A stretch of 6,949 nt of DNA from an uncultured Devosia sp. (GTDB lineage: Bacteria > Pseudomonadota > Alphaproteobacteria > Rhizobiales > Devosiaceae), in the NCBI GenBank assembly GCA_913775215.1, contig CAJYKO010000246.1, forward strand, positions 1-6,949. Direction: 5' to 3'. A program made the position numbers and the translations under genes. This document shows positions 5,906 through 6,949 of the stretch, piece by piece. The first letter of the stretch is position 1, and the number at the start of each line of letters is the position of its first letter. Under the pieces are notes generated by a model, which was not told where the DNA came from, did not search any database, and saw nothing but the letters and a program-made list of their open reading frames with translations.

Positions 5906-5913
5906 TTTGGTCA

Positions 5914-5918
5914 CTCCT
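5914..5918 (-). promoter_or_regulatory. Ribosome binding site that fixes the start of the small secreted protein
   Basis: AGGAG on the minus strand lies 8 bases before ATG 5905. The longer frame starting at 5971 has no comparable site and would put 22 polar residues ahead of the signal peptide. Confidence 0.8.
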
Positions 5919-5968
5919 AGCTGCGGGCGAATGCGCGCTCGCGACACAATATTAGAGCTATGCTGAAC

Positions 5969-5985
5969 CAAGGAGAAGTTCCTTG
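5969..5985. repeat. Inverted repeat in the divergent promoter region
   Basis: CAAGGA (5969-5974) and TCCTTG (5980-5985) are a perfect inverted repeat around GAAGT, extendable by GAA/TTC past one bulged C. It lies in the 215-base gap between the small secreted-protein gene and parE, near where the -35 box of the minus-strand gene would be. It may be an operator or chance. Confidence 0.35.
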
Positions 5986-6120
5986 TTCATTTTTCGTTCA
6001 TGTTGACCTATATCAGAAATGGGGTTGGCTGTGGAATTAGGACGCCACGCCAGACCCGCATGAATCCTTGGGATATGATGGAATTTCGAGGCCCGATTCG
6101 GGCTTAGCGATGGAAAGTGC

Positions 6121-6949
6121 ATGTCAGAGCCTATCGATCTCTTCGGCGGCCCCGCTTCCGCTGAAAACAGCGCCCCTGCCCCCACCAAGTCTGCGGCCAA
6201 GGCCGCGCCAGTGGTCGGCGACAGCTATGGCGCGTCCGACATCGAGGTGCTCGAAGGGCTGGAGCCTGTTCGACGCCGGCCGGGCATGTATATCGGAGGG
6301 ACGGACTCCAATGCCTATCATCACCTCTTTGCCGAGGTGATCGACAACTGCATGGACGAGGCCATTGCCGGCCATGCGACGCGGATCGAGGTGCATCTCG
6401 GCGCAGACGGCTATCTGACCGTTGGCGACAATGGGCGCGGCATTCCGGTCGAGAAGCATCCGAAATTTCCAGGACGGTCGACGCTCGAGATCGTGCACAC
6501 AATTCTGCATGCCGGTGGCAAGTTCGACTCCAAGGCCTATGAGACCTCGGGCGGCCTTCATGGCGTGGGCGTCTCTGTAGTCAACGCGCTTTCGGACGAC
6601 ATGGTCGTCGAGGTGGCACGCGACCAACAGCTCCATCGCATCATCTTCTCGCGCGGCAAGGTCGTGCAGGACGTTGTCAATGTCGGGCGTGTGCAGAACC
6701 GCCGTGGAACAGTAACGCGATTTCATCCGGACCCTGAGATTTTTGGGGCAACGGCGCATTTCTCGCCGGGCCGCATTTTCAGGATGACGCGGGCCAAGGC
6801 TTATCTTTTCGGCGGCGTGGAGCTCCGCTGGAGCTGCGACGAAAGCCTCGCCAGTGATGATGTGCCCGCCAAGGCGGTGTTCCATTATCCCGACGGGCTC
6901 AAGGACTTCATGTCCGCGCGCATCGAGGGCGAAACGCGCATCGTCGACG
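6121..6949 (+). CDS. parE: DNA topoisomerase IV subunit B, N-terminal part
   Basis: The gene runs off the window; 276 codons are present of roughly 650-700. ParE is the ATPase subunit of topoisomerase IV, which with ParC unlinks replicated chromosomes. The GHKL ATPase domain is clear: IEVLEGLEPVRRRPGMYIG (41-59), EVIDNCMDEA (72-81) with catalytic Glu72 and Mg-binding Asn76, DNGRGIPV (103-110), and the ATP-lid motif GGLHGVGVSVVNALS (144-158). KHPKFPGRSTLE followed by HAGGKFDSKAYETSGG is the ParE style rather than GyrB. The transducer domain begins near residue 220. An Ala/Pro-rich extension of about 37 residues precedes the conserved part, common in alphaproteobacterial ParE. ATG 6121 is supported by GGAAAG at 6112-6117. 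A TTGACC at 6003-6008 may be a -35 box, but no matching -10 is clear. Confidence 0.95.
   Translation, partial: MSEPIDLFGGPASAENSAPAPTKSAAKAAPVVGDSYGASDIEVLEGLEPVRRRPGMYIGGTDSNAYHHLFAEVIDNCMDEAIAGHATRIEVHLGADGYLTVGDNGRGIPVEKHPKFPGRSTLEIVHTILHAGGKFDSKAYETSGGLHGVGVSVVNALSDDMVVEVARDQQLHRIIFSRGKVVQDVVNVGRVQNRRGTVTRFHPDPEIFGATAHFSPGRIFRMTRAKAYLFGGVELRWSCDESLASDDVPAKAVFHYPDGLKDFMSARIEGETRIVD

Noticed and set aside
5906..5971. Longer N-terminus for the small secreted protein (start at 5971)
   Set aside because: The 22 extra residues are polar and would bury the signal peptide; AGGAG at 5914-5918 supports the shorter form.
6124..6885. A 253-codon minus-strand frame opposite parE
   Set aside because: The plus strand encodes the conserved GHKL ATPase domain of ParE over the same bases. 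The minus frame shows no family motifs.

Overview
The window looks like chromosomal housekeeping DNA from an alphaproteobacterium, most likely of the order Hyphomicrobiales (a Devosia-like genome would fit). This is inferred from the moderately high GC content, the trigger factor and ParE sequence style, and the small secreted protein, which belongs to a type common in that group. No phage, insertion sequence, CRISPR array or toxin-antitoxin module is visible. One stretch, about 5000-5560, is not ordinary and is the part worth a second look.

Left part (1-2125, + strand). The window opens in the last 114 codons of a methyl-accepting chemotaxis protein, closed by a GC-rich hairpin terminator. 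A promoter-like pair of boxes then precedes tRNA-Leu(UAG), which is followed after only 46 bases by tig (trigger factor). No terminator is visible between tRNA and tig, so they are probably made as one transcript and separated by tRNA processing. A strong intrinsic terminator ends tig.

Middle part (2126-5000). A membrane-bound diguanylate cyclase (seven predicted membrane helices plus a GGEEF domain) starts at a GTG with a strong Shine-Dalgarno sequence. It converges on a minus-strand ABC-F ATPase with two ATP-binding cassettes and no membrane domain, a ribosome-associated protein class.

The 600 bases upstream of the ABC-F gene (5000-5568) contain no convincing ordinary gene but are packed with inverted repeats. 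There is a row of five stem-loops at 5266-5500, two of which share a similar loop sequence 66 bases apart. A 22-codon minus-strand ORF with a good ribosome binding site follows. It overlaps a stem that ends in a run of T and therefore resembles an attenuator. Another inverted repeat lies just before the ABC-F start. The simplest reading is a long structured leader that controls the ABC-F gene, or a separate structured RNA. Both are inference.

Right part (5567-6949). A small secreted protein with two cysteines (minus strand, with its own terminator) is divergent from parE, the ATPase subunit of topoisomerase IV, of which only the first 276 codons are present.

Functionally the genes are a loose set: chemotaxis, decoding, nascent-chain folding, second-messenger synthesis, ribosome-associated ATPase and chromosome decatenation. 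They do not form one pathway.
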